A stretch of DNA of 64,000 bases from NCBI RefSeq assembly GCF_013409995.1, contig NZ_JACCBX010000004.1:124001-188000 (forward strand), read 5' to 3'. Made by a program: the position numbers and the translations under genes. This DNA comes from Neobacillus driksii (GTDB lineage: Bacteria; Bacillota; Bacilli; Bacillales; Cytobacillaceae). The notes beneath the pieces are model-generated. The model ran no database searches. It was not told the origin of the DNA and worked only from the letters and a program-made list of their open reading frames with translations. Below are positions 25,477 to 35,354 of the stretch, one piece after another (within the stretch, counting starts at the first letter, position 1; the number at the start of each line of letters is the position of its first letter).

Positions 25477-26382
25477 TTGCAACGGTCTTTAAAGTGGTTA
25501 GCTGTGGCAACTACTATTGGAATGATATTGGTTCTACTCGGGGGAGCCCTAGTAACAAAAACAGAGTCCGGTATGGGGTGCGGGAGATCTTGGCCTTTAT
25601 GTAACGGTGAGTTCGTGCCAACGGATATAACTCCCGAGTTAGTAATCGAACTTGCTCACAGACTGGTGTCTGGTTCAGTTGGTTTTTTGGTATTGGCTTT
25701 ATCTATTTGGTCTTGGAAAGTAATTGGGCACATCAGGGAAACGAAATTCCTATCTTTTCTTTCGTTTTTCTTTTTATTGTTACAAGGATTGATTGGAGCA
25801 GCAGCGGTAATTTGGGAACAGTCTGATTTTATCCTCGCCCTTCACTTTGGTATTTCACTCATTTCCTTTGCAGCTGTATTTTTACTTACTTTATTAATCT
25901 TTGAAATTGATAAAAAGTTTGAGGCTGATAAACTCATTATCGATAAAAGAATGGGCTTCCATATTATCTCTATTTCCATTTATAGTTACTTTGTCATTTA
26001 TACAGGTGCATTAGTACGTCATACACAATCGAGCTTGATATGCCGTGATTGGCCATTATGTATCAACGACAGTCCAGCCCTCCCAAGTAATCTTTATGAG
26101 TGGGTACAGATGGGACATCGCGCCGCGGCAGCTGGCATCTTCATTTGGATCGCATATGTAACTTACTTAGCAATAAAAAAGTATCGCCAGCAAAAAGTTA
26201 TCTATTGGGGTTGGGTCAGTGCATTTACACTAGTATCCCTTCAAGTTTTATCGGGAGCTGTTATTATTTTTTCCCGGTTAAATCTTTACATCGCATTGTT
26301 GCATGCTCTATTTATTACTTGTTTATTCGGTGTGCTAAGCTATTTTCTCTTATTACTCTCACGATCACGTAAGAATCAATAG
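25477..26382 (+). CDS. ctaA: Haem A synthase
   Basis: A 301-residue membrane enzyme with eight helices in two four-helix halves. It oxidises a methyl group of haem O to make haem A for the caa3 oxidase. Each half has conserved haem His residues ([12 protein letters not shown] and [11 protein letters not shown]; also LHFGISLI and LLHALFIT) and a cysteine pair in the loop (GCGRSWPLC and CRDWPLC). TTG at 25477 follows AAGAAGGTGAT. It is divergent from ctaB and convergent with pycA. Confidence 0.96.
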   Translation: MQRSLKWLAVATTIGMILVLLGGALVTKTESGMGCGRSWPLCNGEFVPTDITPELVIELAHRLVSGSVGFLVLALSIWSWKVIGHIRETKFLSFLSFFFLLLQGLIGAAAVIWEQSDFILALHFGISLISFAAVFLLTLLIFEIDKKFEADKLIIDKRMGFHIISISIYSYFVIYTGALVRHTQSSLICRDWPLCINDSPALPSNLYEWVQMGHRAAAAGIFIWIAYVTYLAIKKYRQQKVIYWGWVSAFTLVSLQVLSGAVIIFSRLNLYIALLHALFITCLFGVLSYFLLLLSRSRKNQ

Positions 26383-26386
26383 AATG

Positions 26387-26425
26387 AAAAAAAGTTGCCA
26401 GATTTTATCTTGGCAACTTTTTTTA
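26387..26425. terminator. Terminator between ctaA and pycA
   Basis: AAAAAGTTGCCA / TGGCAACTTTTT with a 10-nt loop between converging genes. Confidence 0.88.
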
Positions 26426-26430
26426 TTTCA

Positions 26431-29400
26431 TCATTTATCTAGTTCGAGCAATAAATCCCCGGTTTGAATAGCATCTTCATTTTTTATATGAATTTCCTTA
26501 ACTACTCCAGAATATGGTGCTTGGACTGTTGTTTCCATTTTCATAGCTTCGGTAATCAATAGATGATCCCCTCGTTCTACTCTTTCCCCTTTTTCCACTA
26601 ATACCTTGACAACCGTACCAGGCATGGTAGCGGAAATATGTGTTTCATTTTTAGGATTTGCTTTTACTCTAGTTAATACCGCAGCTTTAATACTTTCATC
26701 CTTAATATTAACCTCACGGGGCTGACCATTAAGTTCAAAATACACCACTCGTGTACCATCCGCCTGTGGCTGACCAATTGAAACAAGTTTAACGATAAGT
26801 GTTTTACCTGTTTCAATTTCTACTTCAATTTCTTCACCAAGTCTTAGACCATAAAGGAAAGTAGGGGTATCTAGAAAGGATAAATTTCCATATAGCTCAA
26901 CAGTATTTAAATACTCTTTATAAACCTTTGGATACAGTGCATAGGAAATCAAATCAATATCAGAGATATTTCGCCCTATCTCTTTCCCTAATTCATCCTT
27001 TAAGTCTGAAAAATTAATTTCTGGAAGTAATTCACCTGGACGAACCTCCAAAGGTTTTTTTCCCTTTAATATGACGTTCTGAAGTCTTTCTGGGAATCCT
27101 TGGTGCGGCTGACCGAGATATCCTTGAAACAATTCAACTACCGAATCTGGAAAATCAATCGAGTCTCCTTTAGTAAGGACATCATCTTCGGATAGATTAT
27201 TTTGAACCATGAAGAGTGCCATATCGCCGACAACCTTAGACGACGGAGTAACCTTTACGATATCCCCAAACATGTGATTGACTCTAGTATACATTTTCTT
27301 AACTTCATCCCACTGCTCACCGAGCCCAACACCCTTGGCTTGCTGCTGAAGATTACTGTATTGTCCACCTGGCATCTCATGCTGGTATACCTCAGAATGT
27401 GGTGCAACCATTCCACTTTCAAAATCGTGATAATATTTTCGGACATCCTCCCAATAATTTGAAAGCTGTTCTAGGGCCTCAATATTTACATTCGGTTTCC
27501 TATCCTTACCTTCTAATGCATAATAAAGTGAATTTGCACTTGGCTGAGAAGTTAGCCCTGCCATCGTACTTAATGCTGTATCGACGATATCTACTCCGCC
27601 GTCAATGGCGCGTGCATACGTGTAGATTCCATTCCCGCTTGTATCATGGGTATGAAGATGAATCGGAATATCTATCGTTTCTTTTAATTCAGAAATTAGT
27701 CGATAGGCTGCTTCAGGTTTTAGCAAACCCGCCATATCTTTAATCCCTAAAATATGTGCCCCTTGATTCTGAAGTTCTTTTGCAAGTGTTTTATAATAGT
27801 TCAAATTATATTTCTCTCTTGTTTCGTCCAGAATATCACCAGTATAACAAATTGCAGCTTCTGCGAGCTTTCCACTATCCCGGACAGCTTCAATCGCAAT
27901 TTCCATTCCCGGCACCCAGTTTAAACTGTCAAAAACCCTGAATACATCAATACCCTCCTCCGCAGACTTTCTTACAAATTCACGGATAAGATTGTCAGGA
28001 TAATTTTTATATCCAACGGCATTGGAACCACGGATTAACATTTGAAACAGAACATTCGGAACTTTTTCGCGAAGCATCTGTAATCTTTCCCATGGATCTT
28101 CTTTTAAGAAGCGATAGGCTACGTCAAATGTAGCTCCTCCCCACATCTCAAAGGAAAAAAGATTAGGTAATAACTTTGCAGTAGGTTCAGCTATATGCAA
28201 AATGTCTGTTGATCTTACCCTGGTTGCTAATAACGACTGATGTGCATCTCGGAAGGTAGTGTCCGTTAATAGAACATTTTTTTGTTCCTTTAGCCATTGA
28301 ACAAGACCTTCAGCGCCATTTTGGTCCAGTATTTGTTTCGTTCCATTCTGGTACGGAAAATCATATTTCAATTTAGGAATACGCGGTTTAGAAAAAACGG
28401 GCCTTTTCTTTTTTTCAATTCCCGGAAACCCGTTCACAGTAACGTTTCCAATATACGATAACATTTTAGTCCCACGGTCTTTACTAGCTGGAAATACGAA
28501 TAATTCTGGAGTTGAGTCAATAAACGATGTATCATATTCCCCTCTTCTAAACTTTTCATGTCTAACTACATTCTCTAGAAAAGGAATATTGGTTTTGATT
28601 CCACGTATTCTAAACTCCCTAAGGTTCCTTACCATTTTTGATGCCGCTTGTTCAAAGGTTAATGCCCATGTAGAAAGCTTCACAAGCAATGAATCATAAT
28701 AGGGTGTGATGACTGCACCTTGGTATCCATTCCCTGCATCCAATCGAACTCCGAAGCCTCCTCCAGAGCGATAAGCCATAATTTTCCCGGTATCAGGCAT
28801 AAAGTTATTTAGTGGATCTTCTGTTGTAACACGCGACTGAATGGCAAAACCGTTAATACGAATCTCTTCCTGTGGAGGAATTCCGACAATCGGGCTGTGT
28901 AACTCTTGACCTTCAGCAACTAAGATTTGCGTATGTACAATATCAATTCCTGTTACCATTTCCGTTACAGTGTGTTCAACCTGAATCCTTGGATTTACTT
29001 CGATGAAATAAAAATCCTCACCCGAAACAAGAAATTCAACTGTTCCTGCATTTAAGTAAGCTACATTCTTCATTAACTTAACCGCGGCAGCACAAATCTT
29101 CTCTCGTAACGAGTCTGAAATTGATACACTTGGGGCAACTTCCACTACCTTTTGATGACGTCGCTGTACAGAACAATCACGGTCATACAAATGGACAATG
29201 TTACCATTTTTATCTCCAAATATTTGAACCTCTATATGTTTTGGTTTTTCGATTAATTTTTCCAGGTATACCTCATCACTGCCAAATGCTGCTTTTGCTT
29301 CTGATCTAGCGCGGTCAAATGCTTCTTGCATTTCCTCTCGATTTCTGACAATACGCATTCCTCGTCCGCCGCCGCCTAGGGCTGCTTTTATAATAATCGG

Positions 29401-29871
29401 AAAACCATGATTATCAGTAAAATCCACAACTTCCTGTATTGTTTCTACAGGGCCATCGCTGCCTGGTATTACCGGTATATTTGCTAATTCTGCTTGTTTT
29501 CTTGCCTTAACCTTATCACCGAACATATCGAGGTGAATGGAGGTTGGACCGATAAAAATAATTCCTTCTTCTTCACAGCGTCTGGCAAAATGAATGTTTT
29601 CAGATAAAAAGCCGTATCCTGGATGGATGGCATTTGCACCGCTGGATTTTGCAATTTCAATGATTCCATCAATGTCTAAGTATGCATCAATCGGTTTCTT
29701 TCCTTCACCAACTAGATATGCCTCATCCGCTTTATAACGATGGTACGCACCCGTGTCTTCCCTGGAATAAATTGCAACGGTTTGGATATTTAATTCGGTA
29801 CAGGCCCGAAAAACACGAATGGCAATTTCTCCCCTGTTTGCAACTAACACTTTGTTGATTTGTCTAGTCAA
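26431..29871 (-). CDS. pycA: Pyruvate carboxylase
   Basis: A 1146-residue biotin enzyme that makes oxaloacetate from pyruvate, bicarbonate and ATP, the main refill of the TCA cycle. Domains in order: biotin carboxylase (about 1-450, KAALGGGGRGMRIV, EVNPRIQVEHTVTE), carboxyltransferase (about 530-800, TFRDAHQSLLATR, HLHTHDTSGNG), tetramerisation/PC domain, and biotin carrier with EAMKMET (lysine near 1112). TTG at 29871 follows GAGGTG; a GTG three codons earlier lies within that site. It is full length for the family. Confidence 0.97.
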   Translation of the reverse strand: MTRQINKVLVANRGEIAIRVFRACTELNIQTVAIYSREDTGAYHRYKADEAYLVGEGKKPIDAYLDIDGIIEIAKSSGANAIHPGYGFLSENIHFARRCEEEGIIFIGPTSIHLDMFGDKVKARKQAELANIPVIPGSDGPVETIQEVVDFTDNHGFPIIIKAALGGGGRGMRIVRNREEMQEAFDRARSEAKAAFGSDEVYLEKLIEKPKHIEVQIFGDKNGNIVHLYDRDCSVQRRHQKVVEVAPSVSISDSLREKICAAAVKLMKNVAYLNAGTVEFLVSGEDFYFIEVNPRIQVEHTVTEMVTGIDIVHTQILVAEGQELHSPIVGIPPQEEIRINGFAIQSRVTTEDPLNNFMPDTGKIMAYRSGGGFGVRLDAGNGYQGAVITPYYDSLLVKLSTWALTFEQAASKMVRNLREFRIRGIKTNIPFLENVVRHEKFRRGEYDTSFIDSTPELFVFPASKDRGTKMLSYIGNVTVNGFPGIEKKKRPVFSKPRIPKLKYDFPYQNGTKQILDQNGAEGLVQWLKEQKNVLLTDTTFRDAHQSLLATRVRSTDILHIAEPTAKLLPNLFSFEMWGGATFDVAYRFLKEDPWERLQMLREKVPNVLFQMLIRGSNAVGYKNYPDNLIREFVRKSAEEGIDVFRVFDSLNWVPGMEIAIEAVRDSGKLAEAAICYTGDILDETREKYNLNYYKTLAKELQNQGAHILGIKDMAGLLKPEAAYRLISELKETIDIPIHLHTHDTSGNGIYTYARAIDGGVDIVDTALSTMAGLTSQPSANSLYYALEGKDRKPNVNIEALEQLSNYWEDVRKYYHDFESGMVAPHSEVYQHEMPGGQYSNLQQQAKGVGLGEQWDEVKKMYTRVNHMFGDIVKVTPSSKVVGDMALFMVQNNLSEDDVLTKGDSIDFPDSVVELFQGYLGQPHQGFPERLQNVILKGKKPLEVRPGELLPEINFSDLKDELGKEIGRNISDIDLISYALYPKVYKEYLNTVELYGNLSFLDTPTFLYGLRLGEEIEVEIETGKTLIVKLVSIGQPQADGTRVVYFELNGQPREVNIKDESIKAAVLTRVKANPKNETHISATMPGTVVKVLVEKGERVERGDHLLITEAMKMETTVQAPYSGVVKEIHIKNEDAIQTGDLLLELDK

Positions 29872-29894
29872 TCTAAGCACCTCATTCTTTCTCT

Positions 29895-29935
29895 CTTTTT
29901 TATATAAAAGCGCAGGGATGAATTTTCCCCGCGCT
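29895..29935 (-). terminator. ftsW terminator
   Basis: AGCGCGGGG / CCCTGCGCT stem (one mismatch) overlapping the ftsW stop, followed on the minus strand by TTTTATATAAAAAAG. It separates ftsW from pycA. Confidence 0.72.
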
Positions 29936-31133
29936 ATGTTCGAAATTGATATACATTTCCCTCTTGGTGGTTACTTGTTTTTTCTGGGTGCTTATGTTTA
30001 TATTTATTTTCATATTTAACAAACATAGAAACATTGACTAAAATACCAGCAGCTATTGCTAATTGTAAGAGTGAAGATCCGCCATAGCTTACAAATGGTA
30101 ATGGGACACCTGTTAGAGGCATAACCCCAGAAACCCCCGCAAGATTGATAAATGACTGAATTCCAATCATACTCGATATTCCAATCGCTAATAAACTGCC
30201 AAATGGATCCTTACATCTTAATCCCAAGTAGATTCCACGTAAAACAATATATCCTAAAGTAAGTATAACGAAGCTGACTCCCCAAACTCCTAATTCTTCT
30301 GCAATAACTGCCATAATAAAATCTGTATGTGATTCTGGTAAATACCCTAACTTCTGGACACTCTTTCCTAAACCTAACCCATTTACACCGCCTGAGCCAA
30401 TCGCAATATATGAGTTTGCTAGATGGAACCCAGAATCAAGTTCGTCCTTGAACGGATTATTTAAAACTTCAAAACGCTCCAAACGTTTCTCGGAAAATAT
30501 TTCGTCCTGCAGTACTAAAATAACAGGAGAAAGGAGAATCATTCCAAGCATGACTAATTTGGTAATCGTTTTGATATTCATCCCTGATGAGATAATAATG
30601 GTACCTGCAATCAGTCCAATAATAAGTGCTGTACCAAAGTCTGGTTGAAAGGCAATTAATCCAAGGACAATCACCAGGTAGGCTAATGGCGGCAGTACAC
30701 CGTGATTAAATTTATTAATGTAAGCCTGCTTCTTCGCATAAACGGCTGACAAATAAATGATAATAGATATTTTTACAAATTCAGCCGGCTGAATACTAAT
30801 AAAGCCAAAATCATACCAACTTTGAGCATTTCCTCTAACTTGTCCAAATAGAAATAGACCTAAAAGACCTATGATAGAGAACCCCACCATCGGGAGTAAA
30901 AATTTGGTACTTTTCATAATTTTATAAGGAAATAAGGCAATAAATATAAAAATCAGTGCAGAAACAATTAGATAAAGCTTTTGTTTTTGATAAAAATAAT
31001 CACTTTCTACACCATATCGTTGAACTGCCGATGCCATACTGGCGCTATAAACCATCACTAATCCGAATAAAGACAAAAGAACGATCGCGATGATTAATGA
31101 ATAATCATAGGATTTCAATATTTTTTTTAACAT
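29934..31133 (-). CDS. ftsW: FtsW (YlaO), septal peptidoglycan glycosyltransferase
   Basis: A 399-residue SEDS-family membrane protein with ten helices. SEDS proteins polymerise lipid II, with FtsW acting at the division septum. The signatures are VYSASMASA near the start, GRxNAQSW-like GNAQSWYDFG, PAEFVKISIIIYLS, ESHTDFIMAVIAEELG and PLPFVSYGGSSLL. ATG at 31133 follows GAGGAAG. The position before pycA matches ylaO, which was identified as FtsW in B. subtilis; a SpoVE-like sporulation role is less likely from synteny. Confidence 0.92.
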   Translation of the reverse strand: MLKKILKSYDYSLIIAIVLLSLFGLVMVYSASMASAVQRYGVESDYFYQKQKLYLIVSALIFIFIALFPYKIMKSTKFLLPMVGFSIIGLLGLFLFGQVRGNAQSWYDFGFISIQPAEFVKISIIIYLSAVYAKKQAYINKFNHGVLPPLAYLVIVLGLIAFQPDFGTALIIGLIAGTIIISSGMNIKTITKLVMLGMILLSPVILVLQDEIFSEKRLERFEVLNNPFKDELDSGFHLANSYIAIGSGGVNGLGLGKSVQKLGYLPESHTDFIMAVIAEELGVWGVSFVILTLGYIVLRGIYLGLRCKDPFGSLLAIGISSMIGIQSFINLAGVSGVMPLTGVPLPFVSYGGSSLLQLAIAAGILVNVSMFVKYENKYKHKHPEKTSNHQEGNVYQFRT

Positions 31134-31263
31134 CTAATAACTTCCTCGTTTTTTAAATTGTCGTTATTGCTATTATAATAGAAAATGGAACAATTGGGTT
31201 GAGGAAAAGTTACATTACTCGAATATTTTATATGGAAATATTCTGAATATAATAACAGTTAAT

Positions 31264-31304
31264 AAAAAACTCAAACAACACATCATCATTGTTTGAGTTT
31301 TTTT
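31264..31304 (-). terminator. ylaN terminator
   Basis: AACTCAAAC / GTTTGAGTT stem with T-runs on both sides after ylaN. Confidence 0.82.
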
Positions 31305-31306
31305 AG

Positions 31307-31591
31307 CTATTTTCTAATGGATGCTTCATGAAGCGCAGATAATTCTCTTTCTAATTTATCTAGTATCGCTTTACCATCCTTGACTTCAATTAAGCCTAAT
31401 CTAACCGCAAATTCTATCTCTCTAGATAAACCAAACATTTGCGTATCCAATACCTCTTCATAAAGCGGGCATTGAGGCATCGTGAGATTTTCCATTTGCA
31501 CTTTAATAAGCTTTAATATTTTTTCAGCGTCTGCCTGTAACAAGGCATAGGCTTTTTCCTGATGATTCACAATCATTTCAGACGCCAACAT
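31307..31591 (-). CDS. ylaN: YlaN, DUF1507 iron-homeostasis protein
   Basis: A 94-residue all-helical protein of the DUF1507/UPF0358 family, with [20 protein letters not shown] and [14 protein letters not shown] as conserved blocks. Work in B. subtilis and S. aureus links YlaN to relief of Fur repression and iron supply. ATG at 31591 follows GGGGGGAT; an ATG 12 bases earlier lies before that site. It has its own terminator. Confidence 0.9.
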   Translation of the reverse strand: MLASEMIVNHQEKAYALLQADAEKILKLIKVQMENLTMPQCPLYEEVLDTQMFGLSREIEFAVRLGLIEVKDGKAILDKLERELSALHEASIRK

Positions 31592-31759
31592 TGATCCCCC
31601 CATTCAGAGCGATAACCCAACTTATCTATAAATTTTACCTTTTACCACTGAAAAATGCAAGAACAATAACTGGCTGAGTCCTTTGTAATCATTTTACTTA
31701 TATGACATTCCATTTATTTCACGGTATACTTTAATAGAAATGAACTGGAGGAATGAAAG

Positions 31760-32257
31760 ATGGAAAACATACTTATACTATCTGGTCAGGTAAAATATAC
31801 TATAACACTCGATCCCACAGTTTGGATTTTTGATGATCGAAAGGTTGATTTGACTACATACTTCTCAACCACTTCAACTCCCTCTAACGATCTTGAGGAA
31901 TATACTAAATCAGTTTCTAAACATTGGGACCGTGAAATCATAGAAGGTGCTGTCTACCCGCCAACCTTAAAAACTGAGAAGAAATTTGAGAAAGAAAAAG
32001 TATTAACTGGAAGTTTTGGCATCCCATTTGAACCTTTTTTAGAGAATGCGGAACCAAAAGATAATGCTACTACTTTAATCATAAAAACAACAGCTTCAGA
32101 ACATGAGATATCTCTTGATCGTGCAAAAGAGCTTATTCTTGGTTTTTCAGAAGTTGGAAAGCCCCTTTCAAAAGATGGACCTGTCCATGTTTACTTCGGA
32201 GATGGTTCTAACCAACAACATCCAATAAAAAATGTAAGAGAATTTATCATTAAATAA
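31760..32257 (+). CDS. ylaL: YlaL-like protein
   Basis: A 165-residue soluble protein, beta-rich at the start (LILSGQVKYTITLDPTVWIFDDR) with a C-terminal VHVYFGDGSNQQHPIKN segment. It matches YlaL in size and place; some databases call such proteins peptidyl-prolyl isomerase, for which I see no supporting motif. ATG at 31760 follows GGAGGAATG. Function unknown. Confidence 0.8.
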   Translation: MENILILSGQVKYTITLDPTVWIFDDRKVDLTTYFSTTSTPSNDLEEYTKSVSKHWDREIIEGAVYPPTLKTEKKFEKEKVLTGSFGIPFEPFLENAEPKDNATTLIIKTTASEHEISLDRAKELILGFSEVGKPLSKDGPVHVYFGDGSNQQHPIKNVREFIIK

Positions 32258-32262
32258 TAAAC

Positions 32263-32299
32263 AACGGGTGCCAATTTGGTACCCGTTTGTACATTTTTT
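32263..32299. terminator. Terminator between ylaL and phoH
   Basis: AACGGGTGCC / GGTACCCGTT with a 5-nt AATTT loop, between converging genes. Confidence 0.75.
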
Positions 32300-32318
32300 C
32301 TATTATACCTCTTGCTGT

Positions 32319-33647
32319 TTACAACAAATCTGCTGCCAGCCTTGCTAATCCAGATCGCTCTCCTTTTAGTAATTTAACATGTCCAGAAATAATTTGATCT
32401 TTAAATCGTTCGACCACATAGGTTAACCCATTATTGTAAGCGTCAAGATAGGGATGATCAATTTGTTCCGGGTCGCCCATTAAGACAATTTTACTGCCCT
32501 CACCTACACGCGTTAGGATTGTTTTTACTTCATGTTTGGTCAAATTTTGTGCTTCATCAATGATAATAAATTGTTTTGGCAGACTCCTTCCCCTTATATA
32601 GGTTAATGCCTCTACCTCTATTGACCCCATCCCAGCAAGGATGGCGTCCAATTCGCCAGGTTTCTTAGTATTAAATAGGTATTCTAAATTATCAAATATC
32701 GGCTGCATCCATGGTCTAAGTTTTTCTTGTTTTTCCCCAGGTAAAAACCCTATATCTTTCCCAACCGGTACAATAGGCCTAGCTACTAATAGCTTTTTAA
32801 ACTCTCTAAAGTCTTCAGTTTGCATCAATCCTGATGCTAGAGCTAAAAGCGTTTTACCAGTACCCGCTTTACCTATTAATGTTACTAACGGTATATCCTT
32901 TCGTAGTAATAACTCTATTGCCATCGTTTGCTGTACATTTCTTGGATGTATTCCCCAAACATGTTCCTGATTAATCGCAAGTTTCTTTACCTTAAGCTTT
33001 GTTTTATCAACCATTCCTAATGCCGAGGCAGATCCGCCTAGAGCATCTTTCATGATTAAGAATTGATTCGGATAAAACGAATATTTACCTATCTCTGATA
33101 AAGGCAGCTCCCCTTTTTCATAAAAAGTACCCATTAATTCTCCAGATAAATAAACCTCTAAAAAGCCAGTGTAAATATGGTCGAGTTCGACCACCCTGTC
33201 ACTTAAAAAATCTTCTGCAGTTAATCCGATAGCATCTGCCTTTACTCTTACTAATGTATCTTTACTTACAAGGATCACAGGCTTTCCATTTTCTTTTTGT
33301 TGTTCTTCCGTTGATAAATTTTTTGCTACTGCAAGAATTCGATTGTCATTTGTTTTTTCGACAAAGATTTCCTGTAATTCATGAAAGGCACGATGATTAA
33401 GCTCAATTCTAATGGTTCCACCATTTTCAAGTGGGATTTTTTCATGAAGCTTACCCGCTGCTCGCAATTCATCAATTAATCTTGATACATGCCGGGCATT
33501 CCTGCCAATTTCATCCATGTATCTCTTCTTTGAGTCCACTTCTTCAAGGACAACTGCAGGAATGACTACTTCATTATCTTCGAATGAGAATATGGAATAC
33601 GGGTCTTGTAATAAGACGTTTGTATCTAACACGTATATTTTACTCAA
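32319..33647 (-). CDS. ylaK: YlaK, PIN domain-PhoH ATPase
   Basis: A 442-residue protein. The N-terminal PIN nuclease domain (about 1-140) has the acidic residues of KIYVLDTNVLLQDP, VVLEEVDSKKR and NDNRILAVAKN. The C-terminal PhoH-type P-loop ATPase has LIGKAGTGKTLLALASGL (Walker A, about 255) and FIIIDEAQNLTKHE (Walker B, about 355). PhoH2-type proteins act as RNA helicase/RNases. TTG at 33647 follows GGAGGCG and gives the exact family length. Confidence 0.9.
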   Translation of the reverse strand: MSKIYVLDTNVLLQDPYSIFSFEDNEVVIPAVVLEEVDSKKRYMDEIGRNARHVSRLIDELRAAGKLHEKIPLENGGTIRIELNHRAFHELQEIFVEKTNDNRILAVAKNLSTEEQQKENGKPVILVSKDTLVRVKADAIGLTAEDFLSDRVVELDHIYTGFLEVYLSGELMGTFYEKGELPLSEIGKYSFYPNQFLIMKDALGGSASALGMVDKTKLKVKKLAINQEHVWGIHPRNVQQTMAIELLLRKDIPLVTLIGKAGTGKTLLALASGLMQTEDFREFKKLLVARPIVPVGKDIGFLPGEKQEKLRPWMQPIFDNLEYLFNTKKPGELDAILAGMGSIEVEALTYIRGRSLPKQFIIIDEAQNLTKHEVKTILTRVGEGSKIVLMGDPEQIDHPYLDAYNNGLTYVVERFKDQIISGHVKLLKGERSGLARLAADLL

Positions 33648-33846
33648 AGCGACGCCTCCACTTTTTCTAGTTGTGGCTTGCTCATGGTTCAAACAAACCG
33701 AATGCTAGATAGGACTTTGGTAAAATATATGTTTGTTCGAATAAAGATAGAAGGATTTCCGCACAATAAATGTAAGTTGAGTATAACAAAACTCGAGTGT
33801 TTTTCATGAATCATTTATACAACTCTGAGTGGAGGTGGAGATTTAA

Positions 33847-34434
33847 ATGAAAAAGTTATTGATGTTTACTTGTTTTTTATTGCTTTTAGCTGCATGTAAC
33901 AACAATACTAACAATGCTCAAAATAATGAGAAGCAATCATTAGTTAACGTAAAGAACACCAATATCGAAGAGGTGGACAGGAAAACGGGTCAGGAAATTT
34001 CCAAACGATTAGTCGAACTTGCTACTAGTATTCCAAATGTTCATGATGCAACTGCTGTTGTCATTGGCAGGTATGCGATTGTTGGAATCGATGTAAATTC
34101 GAAGATTGAGCGTTCACAGGTGGGCTCAATAAAATATTCAGTAGCTGAAAGTCTAAAAAAAGATCCTCATGGTGCACGTGCCATCGTAGTCGCTGATGCA
34201 GATACCAATCAACGTCTAAAAGAAATTTCGGCAGATATCGAAAAAGGAAGACCCATTCAAGGTATTATGGAAGAACTCGCTGACGTCGCTGGCAGATTAA
34301 TGCCTGAAATCCCAGGAGATATGATAGATCCTAACCCTAAAAACGCTCCTGAGGAACCAAAGAAAAAGCTGCAGGAGAACGAAAAGAAAAGTTTAGAGGA
34401 TAAACAGCAAGAAGAATCAAAGCATTATAAATGA
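33847..34434 (+). CDS. ylaJ: YlaJ, YhcN/YlaJ-family sporulation lipoprotein
   Basis: A 195-residue lipoprotein with lipobox LLAAC (Cys at 17), an Asn-rich linker, and the YhcN/YlaJ domain (about 45-140: VVIGRYAIVGIDVNSKIERS, DPHGARAIVVADAD). The tail is highly charged (EEPKKKLQENEKKSLED). Members are found in the spore membrane and affect germination in B. subtilis. ATG at 33847 follows GTGGAGGTGGAG. Confidence 0.9.
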   Translation: MKKLLMFTCFLLLLAACNNNTNNAQNNEKQSLVNVKNTNIEEVDRKTGQEISKRLVELATSIPNVHDATAVVIGRYAIVGIDVNSKIERSQVGSIKYSVAESLKKDPHGARAIVVADADTNQRLKEISADIEKGRPIQGIMEELADVAGRLMPEIPGDMIDPNPKNAPEEPKKKLQENEKKSLEDKQQEESKHYK

Positions 34435-34435
34435 T

Positions 34436-34466
34436 AAAAGCTTAGTCGTGAGACTAAGCTTTTTTC
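34436..34466. terminator. Terminator between ylaJ and the PNPOx-like gene
   Basis: AAAAGCTTAGTC / GACTAAGCTTTTTT with a 4-nt loop. Confidence 0.88.
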
Positions 34467-34909
34467 ATTGCTTCCATTACCTGTTTATCTAACCTAGCGG
34501 CTGCATTTTTGTCATACGTTTTATCATACTGTGGCTCTGTGACAATTTTTGATCCATAGAACATGACATCTCTGACCTCATGAATCCTGATTTCAATCAA
34601 CGCTAGCTTTAAAGGAACGTCCTGCAGCCGCTCTTCTTTCAATACTGCTTCACCTTGTATGGAATATGTAGATTCATTCGCAATTAAATTGATCACCACT
34701 TTATTATTTTGTGTGATATTTTGGATAATTCTAGATTTACTATCTACAGCAAAATAGATTGTTTCTTCATCTTTTGCTAAAATCCAAGATATTGCACTAA
34801 CATTGGGACCACCTGATTCATAATCAACTGTTGCTAATGTTACAAACCTTTCTTTTTGCAACTCATCATATAAAGGTTTAATGAGTCTTGGTTCCACTTG
34901 ATTTGGCAT
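34454..34909 (-). CDS. Pyridoxamine 5'-phosphate oxidase-fold protein
   Basis: A 151-residue split-barrel flavin-type protein: ERFVTLATVDYESGGPNVSA (about 18-37) and YFAVDSKSRIIQNI followed by VVINLIANE are typical of the PNPOx-like family. It binds FMN or F420-like cofactors in many members; the substrate here is unknown. ATG at 34909 follows GAAGGGG; the frame stays open upstream without a ribosome site. Confidence 0.85.
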   Translation of the reverse strand: MPNQVEPRLIKPLYDELQKERFVTLATVDYESGGPNVSAISWILAKDEETIYFAVDSKSRIIQNITQNNKVVINLIANESTYSIQGEAVLKEERLQDVPLKLALIEIRIHEVRDVMFYGSKIVTEPQYDKTYDKNAAARLDKQVMEAMKKA

Positions 34910-35079
34910 CTTTACAACCCCTTCATTCAATTCCCAACCATATTTTTTAAAAACAGACATTCTCATAGTACTATTATCTGTTTTTTTCAGCAACTTAACC
35001 AGATTGATTTACTAGTCATCATATTTGCATGATATACTATAGTAAAAACAAAGCAAGACTAGAGAACTTGAGGTGCAAT

Positions 35080-35280
35080 ATGAGAGTTAAGTGTGTGATT
35101 TGCGACAAAATTGAATCGATAGAAGATGAATCCTTCATAGCAAAACGTCTTCGAAATCGACCAATCCATACATATATGTGTCAAGACTGCAGCAGTAGAA
35201 TCTCGGAAAAAACAAAAGCAAGAATTGATACAGGTAACTTCAGATTTTATCGTGCACAGTCTGAAAAAGATGATTGGTAA
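35080..35280 (+). CDS. ylaI: YlaI, DUF2197 zinc-ribbon protein
   Basis: A 66-residue protein with two CxxC knuckles, CVICDK (5-8) and CQDCSS (about 37-40), giving a zinc ribbon. ATG at 35080 follows GAGGTG; the longer upstream reading has no site. YlaI of B. subtilis has similar size and place. Function unknown. Confidence 0.86.
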   Translation: MRVKCVICDKIESIEDESFIAKRLRNRPIHTYMCQDCSSRISEKTKARIDTGNFRFYRAQSEKDDW

Positions 35281-35316
35281 GAAAAGCGGAAGCGCCTAGG
35301 CGCTGGAGCTGGACAG
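35281..35316 (+). repeat. Short copy of the GCGGAAGCGCC palindromic repeat family
   Basis: GAAAAGCGGAAGCGCCTAGG and CGCTGGAGCTGGACA follow each other. The reverse complement aligns with the core of the 125-bp repeat at 55080-55329 (TGTCTAGCTGCAGCGCCTAG). It is placed immediately after the ylaI stop. Confidence 0.75.
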
Positions 35317-35321
35317 TAAAA

Positions 35322-35354
35322 AAAATTCATGCCGAGTCCGGCATGAATTTTTTT
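35322..35354. terminator. Terminator between ylaI and the next minus-strand gene
   Basis: ATTCATGCCG / CGGCATGAAT with a 4-nt loop and T/A runs on both sides. Confidence 0.87.

Noticed and set aside
31760..32257. Peptidyl-prolyl isomerase function for YlaL
   Set aside because: No parvulin, cyclophilin or FKBP signature is visible; the label seems inherited by annotation.
33690..33742. LexA-like inverted repeat before ylaK (TTCAAACAAAC and GTTTGTTCGAA)
   Set aside because: The halves are about 35 bp apart and neither forms the CGAAC-N4-GTTCG box, so there is no sound SOS site.
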